Made by a program: the position numbers and the translations under genes. The notes under the pieces are model-generated. The model was not told where the DNA came from. It ran no database searches and saw nothing but the letters and a program-made list of their open reading frames with translations. From positions 2,046,001-2,110,000 of the forward strand of contig JAWWNJ010000019.1 of NCBI GenBank assembly GCA_037176885.1: a DNA stretch of 64,000 nt, given 5' to 3'. This DNA is from Favolaschia claudopus (taxonomy: Eukaryota > Basidiomycota > Agaricomycetes > Agaricales > Mycenaceae). This document shows positions 44,640 through 56,770 of this stretch, piece by piece (position 1 is the stretch's first letter; every line of letters starts with the position of its first letter).

Positions 44640-46900
44640 CGTTGCGGGACGGGAGGGCTGCCTAGCGCGCATCGAGATCGAGCACGGATCCGCACTTTAG
44701 CCTTTATCTCAGGAATCAGAGTCGGAGGAGGTCTCGGAATCGAATCCAGATTCTGCGTGGACCTCCCTTGTCGTGTCGTGTCTCCTACTGTTACCCTGGA
44801 CTGGACGCGGGTGTAGCAGCTCGCTGGTGCCTTCGTCGCCGTCGCCGTTGCGCCTAGGAGATCGGGAGCGCTCGGCTGCAGCTGGAGATGTCGTTTTCTT
44901 CGTCCCCGTCTCCTTAGCATTACCATTCAAGACATGGACATAAGGCTGCCCCTCGTCACTTCAATTCTGAAGAGGATTATACCGAGCTCCAGGGCAATGC
45001 AGACTGTATGCGTATGCGTGTCGTACGGTCGCTATCACGAGTCTCGTGGTGTGGAAGCATAATGAGTCTCCACCTCCAAGATAAGACGATGCAAGGACGG
45101 TCGTTGCCATACCAGCATTCGGCGCATGCATAGGTACAATGTGTACCCCCAGCTCGTCTACCGCCATTGAGCCGTACACGTCACATACCTCGGGATCCAT
45201 TTCGAATTCTCTCTTCGCGATACGCGCGCGCGTCTGCGGAGGATTCGGATTCGCCGGTGGTGATATGTGTGCGGGTGGTAATGCGAACGCAGCTTCCGTA
45301 GGTCGTCCGTTTCGGCCAAATGATACACACGCTGACTAACTTCCAGTCCTTCAGTTCGTAACTCGGTTTAGCGTTGGGGGGGGTGCTGCGGTGCCGCAGC
45401 GTTGCCAGCGGGGTGAGGTGGTAGACGAAGGGGAAGAACAAGGAGAGGTCGCCGCTGTCGTGGGGGAGCGACAACAAGCCAATCAAAGGACCCTCGTCGT
45501 TCGTCATTCCGTGTCTTGTTCTTGCGCGGACGCTGGCTGTGGGTGGCGGACGACCGTAACCTGAAACCCTCCGCACCACATACGCCTCTAGAACGGGGGA
45601 CGCCTTCAAGGACGAGGAAGGTCAACATCGCATTGCACCCCTCTTCGTCCTCTTCGGCTTTGTTGCCGAGACCACTCTCCTCGTCGTTTGGGGGTCCTCT
45701 CCCTGCCCTGCCTCTCGCTGCCCACCCATACCCCTCCGCTGCCTCCCGCGGCCATAGCACGGCTTGGAATTCGCTGCATGCGCATATGACATCCTCGTCC
45801 GGATCCCCGTCACGAGTAGCCAGCCAGCGCTGGTATCTTACCGTCCTGCCCGCTGTGATGGGAGCGTTCAAGCGAGTCCTCCTCGATGCCATTGCCGCTG
45901 GAGGAAACGTCGACAGCTCGAGCATGATTAGGATCATTGTGGTCCAGGCGGCGAGTTTCTGACGTGCACGTTTGGTCGGATGACGGCGCCTTCAGCTGCG
46001 TCGCTCCTCGGTAGCAACTATACGATGACGAGGCATTCGATTCTCTTCCTTCTTTCAGACCTCCTCCCTTATTCCTTTGCTCGCGACGAGTCGGGGATGC
46101 CTCAAGTCCTCCTGTTGCTGTCAGGGAGTGGCTGATACTCATGGGGCGATTCGGATTGGGTGCTGCTAGTTGCTCCGTTCCGAGGAGGGCCGTCGCGAAT
46201 GGTACATATAGCCCTTAAAAACAGGAAGCACTCTTCGTACTCGAGGCAGGATATATCTTCCACGGTGCCATGTCAGACATGCCCCCGTCCGCTTTCTGCC
46301 TGCCCCCTCCCATGTCGTGTATACGTTTACGGATCCAGGATAGCCACCACGATATCGATATCAATGTCCCCGCGCCTTCTCAGGTGTCAGTGCGGAGAGA
46401 TTACGCGCGTTTACTCGCTTGCGGGTGTCGCCTTTGTGGATGCATAGTATACCTGCGGTGGAGGGTACGAATGGCGTCGATGCCGACGCCGCCTTGGACT
46501 TCGAGTAGCTGCGTTCTGCGTTCTGCGGCCTCCTCGACTCGTATGAGCTCGCGGAGGGGTGCGAGTCCGACACCGTGCTTGCGATATCTTGCTGTGCCCG
46601 CCGCACGACTCCTCGACGATGACATATGCTCTGTCTGGTCAAGGCGTCGTCGACTGTGATCATGATAAGTATACCGCGCGGTCTTGAATCTTCCGCCGCC
46701 AGAGACCCGCGTGCCGGACGCTAGGTCGTTTTCGATATCGGACACTGCTGTCGCGGAGAGGGACGCGGGTCGCAACGTGCGGGGAGCCCTTGCTTTGTCC
46801 TCGCTATAAGTACAGCTCATCGAAGACGCCAATGCGCGGTATGCTCGACACTCGCCGCCCGAAAAGGAGCATGTCAGTCGAGTAGTGGTCGGAAACGGAC
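44640..46900 (-). other. probable multi-exon gene, minus strand, unresolved
   Basis: Several minus-strand stretches are coding-like and some join by in-phase introns. A Ser-rich piece ending TPFVPSTAG (about 46453) splices through GTATAC...GAGAAG to one reading ISISWWLSWIRKRIHDMGGG. A Ser/Glu/Arg-rich piece ending SLERSHHSGQDG ends at a GTAAGA donor near 45842. Others contain NDEGPLIGLLSLPHDSGDLS and a final Ser/Asp-rich tail (GFDSETSSDSDS). The order, completeness and number of genes are uncertain. No family was recognised. Confidence 0.4.
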
Positions 46901-47049
46901 AGGAGATATGATATGCGCGCCGTGTCTCCCCGTCTTTGTGGAGACTTGGGGGTGAACGGCCCTAGCGTTTTTCAGCATCAAGTCTGCCCCAATCGAAGCT
47001 CGCAGCAGTTACAATTACAATACTATGGCTACACGAATCAAAATCAATT

Positions 47050-48140
47050 CTACTCCTCCGTCCCAAAATATTCCTCCACAAGCATACGCTTTCGCAAAGC
47101 TAGCAACGTGGCTTCGGTCTCAGCAGCCGTGGGGAGTTTCGGAGGCAAGAGCATCTCTGCCGTGAGGAATGGGACGTAGGCTGCTAATGCTGATGCTGCG
47201 GCGCGCGCATCTGCATCGCCAGAGGCAGCATCTTTTGGATCGGTGTCGGACATGACTGTGTCCTCACTCGGCTTTGCTGCGGGAGATGCAGATGGTCGGG
47301 GAAGCGCCGCGTCAGGAGCCAGGCCAAGCGTCGTTCGTAACTCAGTCGCGGCTTCTTCCCATTCTATTCTGTAGTCAGTTTCGTCGCCAAAGAAAACCAT
47401 ACGACATGAACGCACCAGCGTCCTGAGCCTCCTGCTCGAATGTGAGGAGAGTACCATCTTTTTCATCTGCGTCGCCGTAGTATGTCAGAGGCGGCTTCTG
47501 AAATTTTCTGTAGAATTCGAGCGCTTGATTTTCCTCGTCTTCGTCCTTTTTCCGGCTCTGGAAAAGCTCGCGGACACCGGGGAGTTCTTTGGCGCGACCG
47601 AAATACCTAAATGGTGTGAGAAAGCCAAGTCAGCATCAGACGGAGGATACGCACTTGTAACCTTTCGTCCCCGGTACCTCTTTTCCGTCATCGTCCAGCA
47701 TGGCGACATTACGCCGATAATTCGCTCCTCCGAGTGCGACAATTTGATTCTCCCAATGCCGCTTTTCTCGTAGTAGCTTGTTTATCTCGTCGTTAACATC
47801 CCGCACCTCGTAATCACTAAGACCAGCTAAAAGAAATGAGAAAAAAATAATGGCGTCAAGTCAATTCATCCATTCACTGAAGTTGCTCACGCACCATCCT
47901 GAATCTTAGCGACCTTCCTACTAATCTCCCGCAGCAACTCCCCACGCCACCGCTCGCACTCTCGCAAGCTTTTGCAGGCGCTGGCCATGCGCGGTCGGCG
48001 GTCACCGCGCGTTCCCAGGCCCAGCTCCGCGGCTTGCGCCTCGCGAAAGCGATAGAGCATAGACTGCGCCTTCTCTTGATTACGCGCCTACGACGAGCAG
48101 TGAGTAGCGAGGTCATCGCGTCGGACGACGAGCTCACCAT
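47050..48140 (-). CDS. ISY1: pre-mRNA-splicing factor ISY1
   Basis: Five exons, 48140-48138, 48087-47895, 47826-47655, 47606-47416 and 47363-47050, join in phase to give 290 aa, the usual ISY1 length. The first exon contributes only the ATG. The product begins MARNQEKAQSMLYRFREAQA and contains RRPRMASACKSLRECERWRG, REISRKVAKIQD, LSDYEVRDVNDEINKLLREK, RHWENQIVALGG and KGYKYFGRAKELPGVRELF, the ISY1 signature. ISY1 belongs to the Prp19-associated (NTC) complex in the nucleus. It sits in the catalytic spliceosome and helps first-step fidelity. The C-terminal 110 residues (after WEEAATELRTTLGLAPDAA) are Ala/Pro/Asp-rich and end KRMLVEEYFGTEE. Confidence 0.96.
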
Positions 48141-51100
48141 GATGGGACGGAAGAGGAAGGATGTTGATCGTTACAGTCACACCGTGACCAACTTCCTTCT
48201 GACGTCCATCTCTTCGAGTCTTGCGCATCTCGCTGAGGAGCGGCTGAATGCCATTCAAACTACCCGAGGTAGCTCAGAGGGACCTCAATAGACCTTTACC
48301 TGCAGACGCAGAAGAGCAAGCGATTTCTGTCAGTCAAATTCTATCGCACTTTCAGGTCAAAACCACTAAAAGTCCTTGAAAATCCCAGTCTGCTCGACGA
48401 GATGCCATATTCGCGGGCATGTCCGCCGCGCTTGCTTCAGGTGCTTCCCTTCTTCAGTTTCCTTGTGCTTTGATTTTTTTTTACACCAAGTAGCGGTCAT
48501 AGGTTCGAGATTCATGGGCTTCGGCCGAACCCAGATGCTGTTCAGTGGTTTGGGTACGATTAACCATTGTGCCATTTGCTCTTGTATAGTATAATACCAC
48601 TTACACAGTATAACAGGATCTGGCGTTCTCTCGGGATATTATTTCAACAAAGTTTGTCCCAGCAAAAAATATTATCAACCGATCTTGATATTGCTTATAG
48701 GCGTTTGTTGCGGCGAATATGAAGGAGGTGGAGAAAGAGCAGGGGCGGTTGAAGGAATTAGGTATCACCTCTGAATCCTCCGTGGATTTTACACCGAAAC
48801 AATCGTAAAACAAACAAATCCAGTGCCCGGATTTTCGCCTGGTTCATTAGACGCCGCGCGCTTCCGTCGAAAGACAAACCGACTTGGAATTTGCTGTATA
48901 TGTGCAGTCTGGTAACTATGATCATCCTAGCACTGACCTGATATTCGGGGCCATGAAATCTGCGAGGAAGGATCAACATCGCAACGTCAATTTGGCAGAC
49001 TCCCGCGGCCGCCTTCCCTTGTCTATCCAATGTCGTGGCGTTTTCTCTCTGGCATGTAGTATGGCTGTGGAGCGGTTGGCTGTTGTGACTGTTGTTCCTA
49101 TTCCCTTGTTTCCGCTGAGCAAATACAGTCCCATGATCTCAAGGTTTCGGATAAGTAAGTGCACAATTTCTCACCTATGTTGTGTACCTGAATCGTGACT
49201 GAATATCTGGTTTTGATTATCAGGTTCTTGCTGCCAGGATATGGTTCAGTTCACCAGATAGCCCCGAGTACATTCGAGCTACTCGGCACCGAAGGTCTAG
49301 CGTCTTTTAATTGAGCTATAGACTCCTCGAACGTATCTCAAGGGAAAAGAAAAAATGACAAACGGCAATGCGCTCCTGCAATGAGCTCAAAGGCAAGCCC
49401 ACACGATTTCTGCCCGAATCCCCGACCAGCTAAATTGCACCAAGGGAAGGAAGTTGCACAAATACGACAAATACAACAAATATCTGATTCATCGGAAGTG
49501 ATTCTGTAAATGTAAATGAAAGACAGCTTGCTTACTTACATGCCGCCCGACTCCCGAGGAATTCATGCTGACGGAGCGGGAAGAATAGAAGGTTTACGTC
49601 GGATATGAACAAACCAAGCGAGAAGATATATACTGTAATCGTCGATTCGGTAAGTGATAATCTTTTCACAAACGCCGTGCAGTGTCTGATGCAATGCTCA
49701 TACATATATCCCAGGAAGACGCCTCGCATCTTTCTCTGCGGCTCCGACGAGCCCAGAGACAGCCCTTGTCAGATATTCCGTGCAGTGCTCCTGTTTGGGA
49801 GATTAATTTCTCCTCCAGATCCTTTTGTTTAAGGCAGCCAACTTAGTCCCGTCCCGCTGGGATCCATCCTTCCTGGATTCTGTCCGCCAAATACCACGCG
49901 TATTCATGCATGCATGCATCACATCGGAAGCGGACGCGGAAACGGAAAATTATGGCGCGATGTACATTCGCATCCGTGCTTGCCGGAGAACCCTCACTAT
50001 ACATAGACCTTAGAGGGGCCCCGATGCATCGATCGCGATATCCACATAAGATAGGTCGGTTCGCCGAGATTTACGGTATTTATTTCGGGATTAATTGTTT
50101 GCTTGGTATAGGTGAGACACTCTGTCCAGCTCGAGCTGTTCAAGTTCCAGCGTAGACGTGGGTGTTGAGATAAACCTCTGCATCCAACTCACCTTTCTCG
50201 GACCTTCCGCTTCATCCACGCCGCGGCCGACTCTGCACCAGGAGGATGGATGTACAGGACGAAGGATGAGATCGTCTGTATCCACCGTTTTCTGATCAAA
50301 CAAACGATTAACCTAGGGTCTACAGCGACTTCTATGTGTACATATATTTTAGCGACGTCTACCTGTCTGTCTGACCACGGTCAAAACACGGGCAGATCGT
50401 TTTCTGTTAGGTAGATCCAGGTAAATACTTATGATGTTCTCGTCCCGATGCTGTAGGCGATGGGAATCGGATTTGAAGCATCCCGCGAAGGACTCGCAAG
50501 GTGTATTTTTGAAAGTGAGCGATCTTGTACTTCGGTATACGGTCCACTTCATCCGTTATACGAGTATCTGATCTATGAGCTGGATATTTTCTCAGGTAGA
50601 ATTGGAGTTCCACCGACGTCGATTCTTTTAGGCATTTCAGCAAGCCCGAGACATTTGTTGATAACACAGGACTTACACTTTTTATTGACATGCCTGGCCC
50701 GGTTTGACCGTGCACGAACCTCAACCGTGGTCCTAGCATACATCTTATTACAGTCCCGTGATGTCAGGGTGAGAATACCCATTGCTCTTCTCCTTCGCTT
50801 CACAACTCGGCGCAGGACACGAGTATCGTCGGCCCGTCTCCCTGTGATAGCATTCACGGTGGGGGTCCACTCAGTGCATGTACAACAGCTGCCAAAACGG
50901 CAGCAATCACCATGATCATCATCATTTCCAGTCAATACCTGTACTCGGATTCTGCTCTCATACCCCCCCTTTTTGCCCCGGGCCAACAATGCCGTATCCG
51001 GCACCGCACTTAGCTTCCAGATTTCCTTGTCTTTCCCGTATCATGCGCGAAAGTACACGGCGGCTTTCTGTATATGGGTCCACCCGCTGTCGGATCCTTT

Positions 51101-51168
51101 CTTCGTGGCCGGTATATAGCCTCTCTAATTATCTCGCGATGTGCCTATCATAGCCAACATCCACTGGC
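48141..51168. other. 3.0 kb without a recognised gene
   Basis: No family was recognised. A minus-strand ATG at about 50930 opens a good signal-peptide-like run (MMMIMVIAAVLAAVVHALSG) followed by a possible donor, but no second exon could be fixed. The stretch at 48490-48570 contains a box-A-like and a poor box-B-like motif and a small GGGTTCGGC/GCCGAAGCCC hairpin. Confidence 0.35.
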
Positions 51169-52533
51169 ATGCCCTCGCCGACGACGTCGATGCCAAGCCC
51201 GCCGCCTGAAATTTGGAGGCTGATTTTTCGGTTTGCGACGACATCGCAAGCTGCGTACGCCATCGACTACCTACCGTTCCAGCCGGTCCAGGAGTACCAG
51301 GAGACGAATTCATCGCTGGAGGAGGAAGCGCTGCGGCTGCAGACGTGTCTGGCTTTGGTGCTCGTCTCACGCAGCTTCCGCGACGTTGCGGTGGAGTTTC
51401 TGTACGAGGACGTCAAGATATACGATGCGCGGGGTCTAGCGAGCTTCATGTCGGGGCTCTCCCGATCAGCTGCAGATGCGAGCAGCGCTGAGGGGTCAAG
51501 CAGCTATGGCTCATACGTCAGACGTCTGGAGGTCCCTCACCGCCGCTCTACCTTCTCCTCCACCGACCCGCACCAACATCACTCCCCCTTTCCGACGCAC
51601 CCCATCCCTTGCGATCCCAGCACACCCTCGCTATCTGACATCCTCCTTCTATGCCCCCGCCTCCAGATCCTCGTCCGCCCCTGCCTCCGCCTCGACGCCG
51701 AGAGCATAGCATTCTGGGCGTCCCTCGTCAGGACACCGGTCGTCGCGCCGCTCACACACCTCATGCGCTTGGAATGGCACGAGAGCGAATTGGATTCGCG
51801 TTTCTACGGCTTCAACAATACACTACGTCTACGCGAACTCGTCTCTCGAGCCCCCAACCTGCGCTACCTCTTCCTCTCCTCCGACCGCCAAAACTCCCTC
51901 GCAGACCTTTGCCTCCCCTCTTCCCTCCGTACCCTCCGCATCAACCGCTCGCACTTCCACTCCACTCCACCCTCTTCTTCCGCATCCAGAAAACCCCTCC
52001 TCAAATCCCGTTGCCACGCCCCCACCCTTGGCTCCATCCCCAACTTCCGCAACCTCGTCCTCCACACCACCCTCCCCGCCTCCCTCCTCTCCTTCGTCTC
52101 CGCCGTCGGGCAACACCTCCGCGTCCTCGAGCTCGCATTCGCCCCCCAGATGATCTTCTCCTCCAATCAAATGCAGCGCCTCCTCGCATCCTGCCCCGTC
52201 CTCGAAGAACTCGTCTATGCGCTCGGGGCGCCGGAGATTTCTCCGCTCCCGCTTGACGTCCCGTCGTCAGTCAAACGCGTTAGGCTGAAGATAAACCCGG
52301 ACGAATGGAACCCCTGTAAACCCGTTCTGCGAGCGCAGCTCGAGGTCCTCGAGGGCCCGAGCTTCCCCGAGCTGAGGGAGGTGATATTACATGATTCGAG
52401 TCGGTGGTTGATGCGGAGGGAGGTGGGGAGGGAGGCGGTGGAGAGGATGGTGAGGAGGGGGTGGGTGGTGAGGTATGAACATGATGAGGGCGGGGAGAAT
52501 ATCGCGGCGTTGCCCGTGAACGTGCCCACATAG
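51169..52533 (+). CDS. F-box-like/LRR protein, intronless
   Basis: A single open frame of 454 codons from the ATG at 51169. The N-terminus has the F-box pattern (PPPEIWRLIFRFAT, then ALVLVSRSFRDVAVEFLYEDV), seen in many agaric F-box-like proteins. The rest is leucine-rich with repeats of 20-30 residues (LCPRLQILVRPCLRL, LTHLMRLEWHESEL, APNLRYLFLSS, GQHLRVLELAFAP, CPVLEELVYALGAPEISPL). Such proteins are adaptors that bring substrates to SCF ubiquitin ligases, and the target is unknown. The absence of introns and an uninterrupted frame contrast with the other, intron-rich genes here. The 51.5-52.2 kb part is CT-rich, which creates long false frames on the opposite strand. Confidence 0.85.
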   Translation: MPSPTTSMPSPPPEIWRLIFRFATTSQAAYAIDYLPFQPVQEYQETNSSLEEEALRLQTCLALVLVSRSFRDVAVEFLYEDVKIYDARGLASFMSGLSRSAADASSAEGSSSYGSYVRRLEVPHRRSTFSSTDPHQHHSPFPTHPIPCDPSTPSLSDILLLCPRLQILVRPCLRLDAESIAFWASLVRTPVVAPLTHLMRLEWHESELDSRFYGFNNTLRLRELVSRAPNLRYLFLSSDRQNSLADLCLPSSLRTLRINRSHFHSTPPSSSASRKPLLKSRCHAPTLGSIPNFRNLVLHTTLPASLLSFVSAVGQHLRVLELAFAPQMIFSSNQMQRLLASCPVLEELVYALGAPEISPLPLDVPSSVKRVRLKINPDEWNPCKPVLRAQLEVLEGPSFPELREVILHDSSRWLMRREVGREAVERMVRRGWVVRYEHDEGGENIAALPVNVPT

Positions 52534-53120
52534 AAGCGAAGCAAGCTGGTGGGTAAATTAGAATTGTTATCTAGATTGTTGAAGAGGTTTCTCACGGAAG
52601 GAGACAGGTAGTTCGTTCGTTCGTTCGTTGATGTTCTCATGTCCCTGCTTTTCTCATGCTTTGGATCACGTTCCTCTACCGTTGGGGCAGGTTTTCTTCC
52701 TATGAACCATGGTAACTGTATAAATGTATCCCAGTCGACGTATCTTGTATTGTTACATTCGGTGAAATTTGCGCGCCGCTCGTATGTATGCCGTCCGAGG
52801 AGGTGTCGCTGGCGCAATCCCCTGTCAATGTGTGTAAGAAAATTCGGAAACCCGCTCGAGTCGTGAGCCCTCGCTTCTTCAAAGGAGGTCGTTTGCTGTC
52901 TTCTGAGTCCTATCGGTGGAGTACCACATCTAGAAAATTAAATTGAAATCCTCGGCCGTCCATTCCGACTCCGTCACCGTTCTGGTTGCAAACCGACTTA
53001 TAACTGATTCGACCGTTGATACACAGACTACTGTATGGAAGAATTCAATATCTACGTCTCGATTAGAATTCTATGGAATTCACGTCGAGTGATAACATGC
53101 CTTTATAGCAGTCACGACAA
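52534..53120. other. intergenic, 587 bp
   Basis: 3' flanks of two convergent genes. A TTCG tetranucleotide run of about four and a half units lies at 52612-52630. Nothing else was seen. Confidence 0.5.
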
Positions 53121-53441
53121 TCAAGCTCCTACTACACCCAGAAGCAAAGAAACTCCCAGAACAATCACCGCCGCATTCCACCCTACAATTCGATCTGCCC
53201 CTGATGTAGGCAACGCGTCAGCACATCCTCCGTCGTAACTATAGTTGCGGATGCATGCAGCGAAATTTTGAATGCCCGCCTCAGTCTCTGCGAAGGCCGG
53301 AGGGTTGTACGGACATCCACACGTGCCGTTGAGAAAGCCCGGCGTGCTTCCGACGCTGCTGCAGCATATTTGGAGGACCGTGGCGTTGCCAACTACGCAT
53401 CCTATGAAGAGCATCGAAATGAAACGAATCAGAGATAGCAT
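53121..53441 (-). CDS. cysteine-rich secreted protein, probable GPI anchor
   Basis: One exon of 106 codons. MLSLIRFISMLFIGCVVGNA is a good signal peptide. The mature part has QICCSSVGSTPGFLNGTCGC, FAACIRNYSYDGGCADALP and sequons NGT and NYS. It ends in a hydrophobic stretch (AAVIVLGVSLLLGVVGA) right at the C-terminus after a small-residue region (TSGADR), as in GPI-anchored wall proteins. An alternative model is also in phase: exon 53653 downwards (Ser-rich, MNSSSSLIASSST) could splice at about 53488 to an acceptor near 53401 and replace the signal peptide. The single-exon model is preferred because it alone supplies a signal peptide. Confidence 0.65.
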   Translation of the reverse strand: MLSLIRFISMLFIGCVVGNATVLQICCSSVGSTPGFLNGTCGCPYNPPAFAETEAGIQNFAACIRNYSYDGGCADALPTSGADRIVGWNAAVIVLGVSLLLGVVGA

Positions 53442-55541
53442 TTAATACAACTCAAGTAAAATCGTTAAGGAGGATGTGAGAACCTACCATAAAAGCCTGT
53501 GGAAAAGGTCGTGCCGTGGAGATGTCCGCACCCTGTGGGAAGAGGCGGAAAAGCAGAAGACGACGTGGACGAGGCCGAGGCGTGGGTTGCGGAACCTGAA
53601 GAGACTGATCTGCTGGTGGATGATGAAGCGATTAACGACGATGAAGAATTCATTCCGAGTGTCGGGTGATGATGATCTAAGTAACAATTGGATGCGCGTT
53701 AACTTCAAATGATGAGGCGAACTGGGTGACGAGCCTACCAGTCGCTTGCGATGCGCAATGTGGGTCGAAAGCCTCAGAGAAGGCATCTACGCACAACACA
53801 AGTGCGTGAGGTATATAAACTGAGGCTGTCTAAATAGCTGTAATGAAGTCGGTGCCTGATGTCACCCGAGACTCCAGCAGCGGAGTTTGGGCGACTGAGT
53901 CAACAGCTTGTTCTGGGACGTACGTCCGAACTTGAAGGATCGATAGCCTGGGTCGATTTGTGTCCGGAATCCGGATCGATTTTGGGTCCCTACCGTCGAT
54001 TTTTGTCCGAACCGGAAGTACCCTTCCCAATAAGAAATGGGATTTTGCGTATCAGGGGTAGCTATACGCGCTCGCCGCTGAGGCCCGAGGTGCCATTAAT
54101 GATTATCCACCGAAAGTCGATCGAAAGTCGGAATCGTAAAAGTGCTCGAAAAGCCACGGTGGAGCTAGTGAGACACTTCTACACAGTTTTGCGAGTGAAG
54201 AAAAGACAAAGGGTACACCTGGATCTCATGATGGCGAAGGGACCTTAGGGAGTTGTGAAAAAGTCGTGAATGGTGAAAGAGAGAACAAGTCATTCAATCT
54301 CCGACTGATGGTCATTACGATATGGTGATATGCCAACGGGATGAAACGGCTCGTCCTTCCGACCACCACCTTCTCCACAATTCGCCCACTTTCTGCCGCA
54401 ATTCGCCCACTTTCCGCCACTGCAAACGCTCTGCCCTCGTCGCGCCTGCTTCTTCGACGGATACATCAAGCCACCTCACACCAAGAACCCCCCAGGCTTC
54501 ATACTTCCTCTCCTCATGCGTCGCCAAGGGCTCAAGTAAATGCCGACCCTCAGCTTGAAGATACTCCGTACGCCTCAAGACCCTCAAGCTCAAGTCGTCT
54601 TCAATACCGCAAGTTATTCAAGCGCCCACAAGGGCTCAATCCCTCACCTCCCCAAGGTCCAAGACGGTCGTCAAAGCGTGGAATTGAGTGATTGCCTTTT
54701 GCTCGCCGGCTGATAGATTCAATGCTGGGTTGGAGGTGAGCATTCATTGGCTTTCGTTCAGTCTCCTCGCCTCCCCTTCCCTTCCCGCACTCACGCAGAC
54801 CGTAGGCCCCCCAATCATTGTCCTCCCCGTCCCTATGCACGGCCACGGAACCCGCATATCAAGATTTCCCTTAAGTCGTTCGACAATCTACAATCTGAAT
54901 ATGTATGCCAGTATCCATCGTCTTCAGTCGCCTCCCCACGCTCACGCGAGCCACAGAACGATGATACTCGTCGCATGCATCGTCCCATGTCGCCTTATAC
55001 CACCTTCCTCGCCCTCCTCGCCTCCCGGTCGCTCTCATGCCGGCGCGTGCCAGCTGTCGAATGCGCAATGCGCATCAATTTCTCTCCTCTCTCCGAGCCA
55101 ACGGTCACTCGCGGTGAGGTCCCATAGCAGGAGCTACTCGAGTTATATCTGAACACGTTGTAATTATGAGTAATACATTCCATTCGACCTATCTTTCTGC
55201 CGGAGTCTGCGTCTCTAGTCCTGAAAAAATGCACTATGTCTCTGAGGTCTGGGTCAAGATAGATGTCCTATCTACTGTCCCATGTAAGACAAACGAATCT
55301 ACTGAGCGAGAGAGTCCGTATTGCTCAAAACGTCCTAGAAATGCGACGCTTCGAGTCTGAGTTCAAGAGTCTCGGCGTGCTGAGATGAAAGAACTCCACG
55401 TCCAATAAGAAAATCTGATTATTGTCGACTAAAGACTAAGTGGGACCAAAGTGGGATAAGATATAAAAAACAGTACGCTTGAATGCGACGCTCGCAGCCC
55501 GCAAATTAAATGAAGAATAACAATAATTCAACTCGCATTTA
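53442..55541. other. 2.1 kb without a firm gene
   Basis: Contains the Ser-rich alternative exon (53465-53653, minus) and a TATA-like TTTATATAC on the minus strand near 53810. A frame at 54341-54691(+) holds a small direct repeat of AATTCGCCCACTTTC. 54.7-55.1 kb is CT-rich and open in several frames. No family was recognised. Confidence 0.35.
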
Positions 55542-56639
55542 TCACACCTCCGCCCCCGTCTCCCTCCTCAAACTCTCCCACCCGCCCAACCCAAACACCG
55601 CCGGCAGCCCCTCCCACACCCGTCCCCTCGCCTGCGCATACTCCTCCCTCGCCACCTTATAACACTCCGCGCAAAGCAGCGGCTCGATGGTGCGCCATAT
55701 CGAGGGCACCATCACGCCGAGCGGATTCACGGTCTTGATGCCGGTGAACGCGTCGTGCGCGTGTCGCGCTTTGAGCGTGCATTGCGCGGGGGTGAGGCAG
55801 GGGGTGGAGGGGAGGACGCGCAGGGAGCGGAGGATTGTGTGGGTTTGGGAGAGGGAGAGGGCGGCGCGGGCGATGAGAAGGGTGCGCCGGAGGGGTGGGG
55901 GGAGGTGGGAGGTTGGTTGTTTTGGGGTGGTGGATGTGGAGGAGGGGGTGGTCGGAGGGGAATGCGAGTGGGAGGACGAGGAAGAGGAGCCAGACGACGA
56001 TGAAGGGGAGTTCTCGTCGAACGCTATCCCGTCTAGAATCGCCTCCACGGGGAAACACGCCGCGAAGTACATGCACATTGGCAGCGCCCAGGTCACGCCC
56101 AGCTCGTTGACCAGCTTTAACAACGCGAATTCGCAATTCGGTTCATTGAATGGGTGGGCGGGCATGGAGTCAAACTCGTCTAGGTTTCGTGGGAGTGCGA
56201 CGGAGAGGTGGAGCAGGGCGCGGTGTTGGAGGTATTCGACATCGTATTTTGTGCTGAGCCGAAGAACACCGGCGACGATGGGGAAGGAAGTCGGGGAGGG
56301 TGGGCGTTCGAAGAACCTTTGAGAGACGAATGAGTGCCCAAATTTTCTTTTCAAGGCACAGGCTCACCCGGAATCGAAAATTGCCCTTACAAAATACTCT
56401 GCGTCCACCGGCGAGTCATGTAGCACAACAACCGGACATCCATCTATCGTATGCTGGCTTTCCGGTTGTGGTATTGAGAGCATGTCGCGGAATACAGGAG
56501 AACGCGCCGCCAGCAATCCACCCGAGACGCGAAACAGTCGATTTCCGGCTTGCAACACCAAGTTATGGTCAGGAAACCACAGATCTTCTACCCGTATGAG
56601 ATTTTGTGTCGAAGACGAGCTGCCCTCCGCCGTAGCCAT
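55542..56639 (-). CDS. BTB/POZ-domain protein
   Basis: Two exons, 56639-56368 and 56316-55542, are separated by a 51-nt GT-AG intron in phase 2, giving 348 aa. The N-terminus is a BTB domain of the agaric type: RVEDLWFPDHNLVLQAGNRL, FRVSGGLLAARSPVFRDML, GCPVVVLHDSPVDAEYFVRA, then FPIVAGVLRLSTKYDVEYL and the LP-rich helices after it. A Ser/Thr/Pro-rich insert lies at about residues 215-255. The C-terminus has two Cys pairs (LTPAQCTLKARHAHDAF, EPLLCAECYKVAREEY). BTB proteins of this lineage-expanded family are presumed adaptors for Cullin-3 ligases or self-association; the target is unknown. The start ATG is followed directly by the domain. A P-like transposon begins about 125 bp upstream of it, so the promoter is probably disturbed. 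Confidence 0.88.
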
Positions 56640-56763
56640 CTTGTCGATGTTTTTGGTCTACGGACCAGGTCGAGAAAACGGAAATCCTGTAAAAAAAAAT
56701 TGAATCAAAACTGATCACGCCAATGTAGCCATAGCAACCGTCTTGCCGTTATCACTCTCCATT

Positions 56764-56770
56764 GTCCTTT
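56764..56770. repeat. left target-site duplication of P-like element (first 7 of 8 bp)
   Basis: GTCCTTT here, with the eighth base (T, 57505) and a 3-bp re-duplication (TTT, 57502-57504) on the other side of the nested palindromic element. The intact right copy is GTCCTTTT at 63510-63517. Confidence 0.85.

Noticed and set aside
48490..48570. tRNA- or SINE-like stretch (TGGCACAATGGTTAATCG and GGGTTCGGCCGAAGCCC on the minus strand)
   Set aside because: A box-A-like motif is present, but the arms do not fold into a cloverleaf and no acceptor stem pairs.
51651..52256. Plus- and minus-strand Pro/Arg- or Glu/Gly-rich frames inside the F-box-like gene
   Set aside because: Produced by strong CT bias; the 454-codon frame carries the F-box and leucine-rich pattern.
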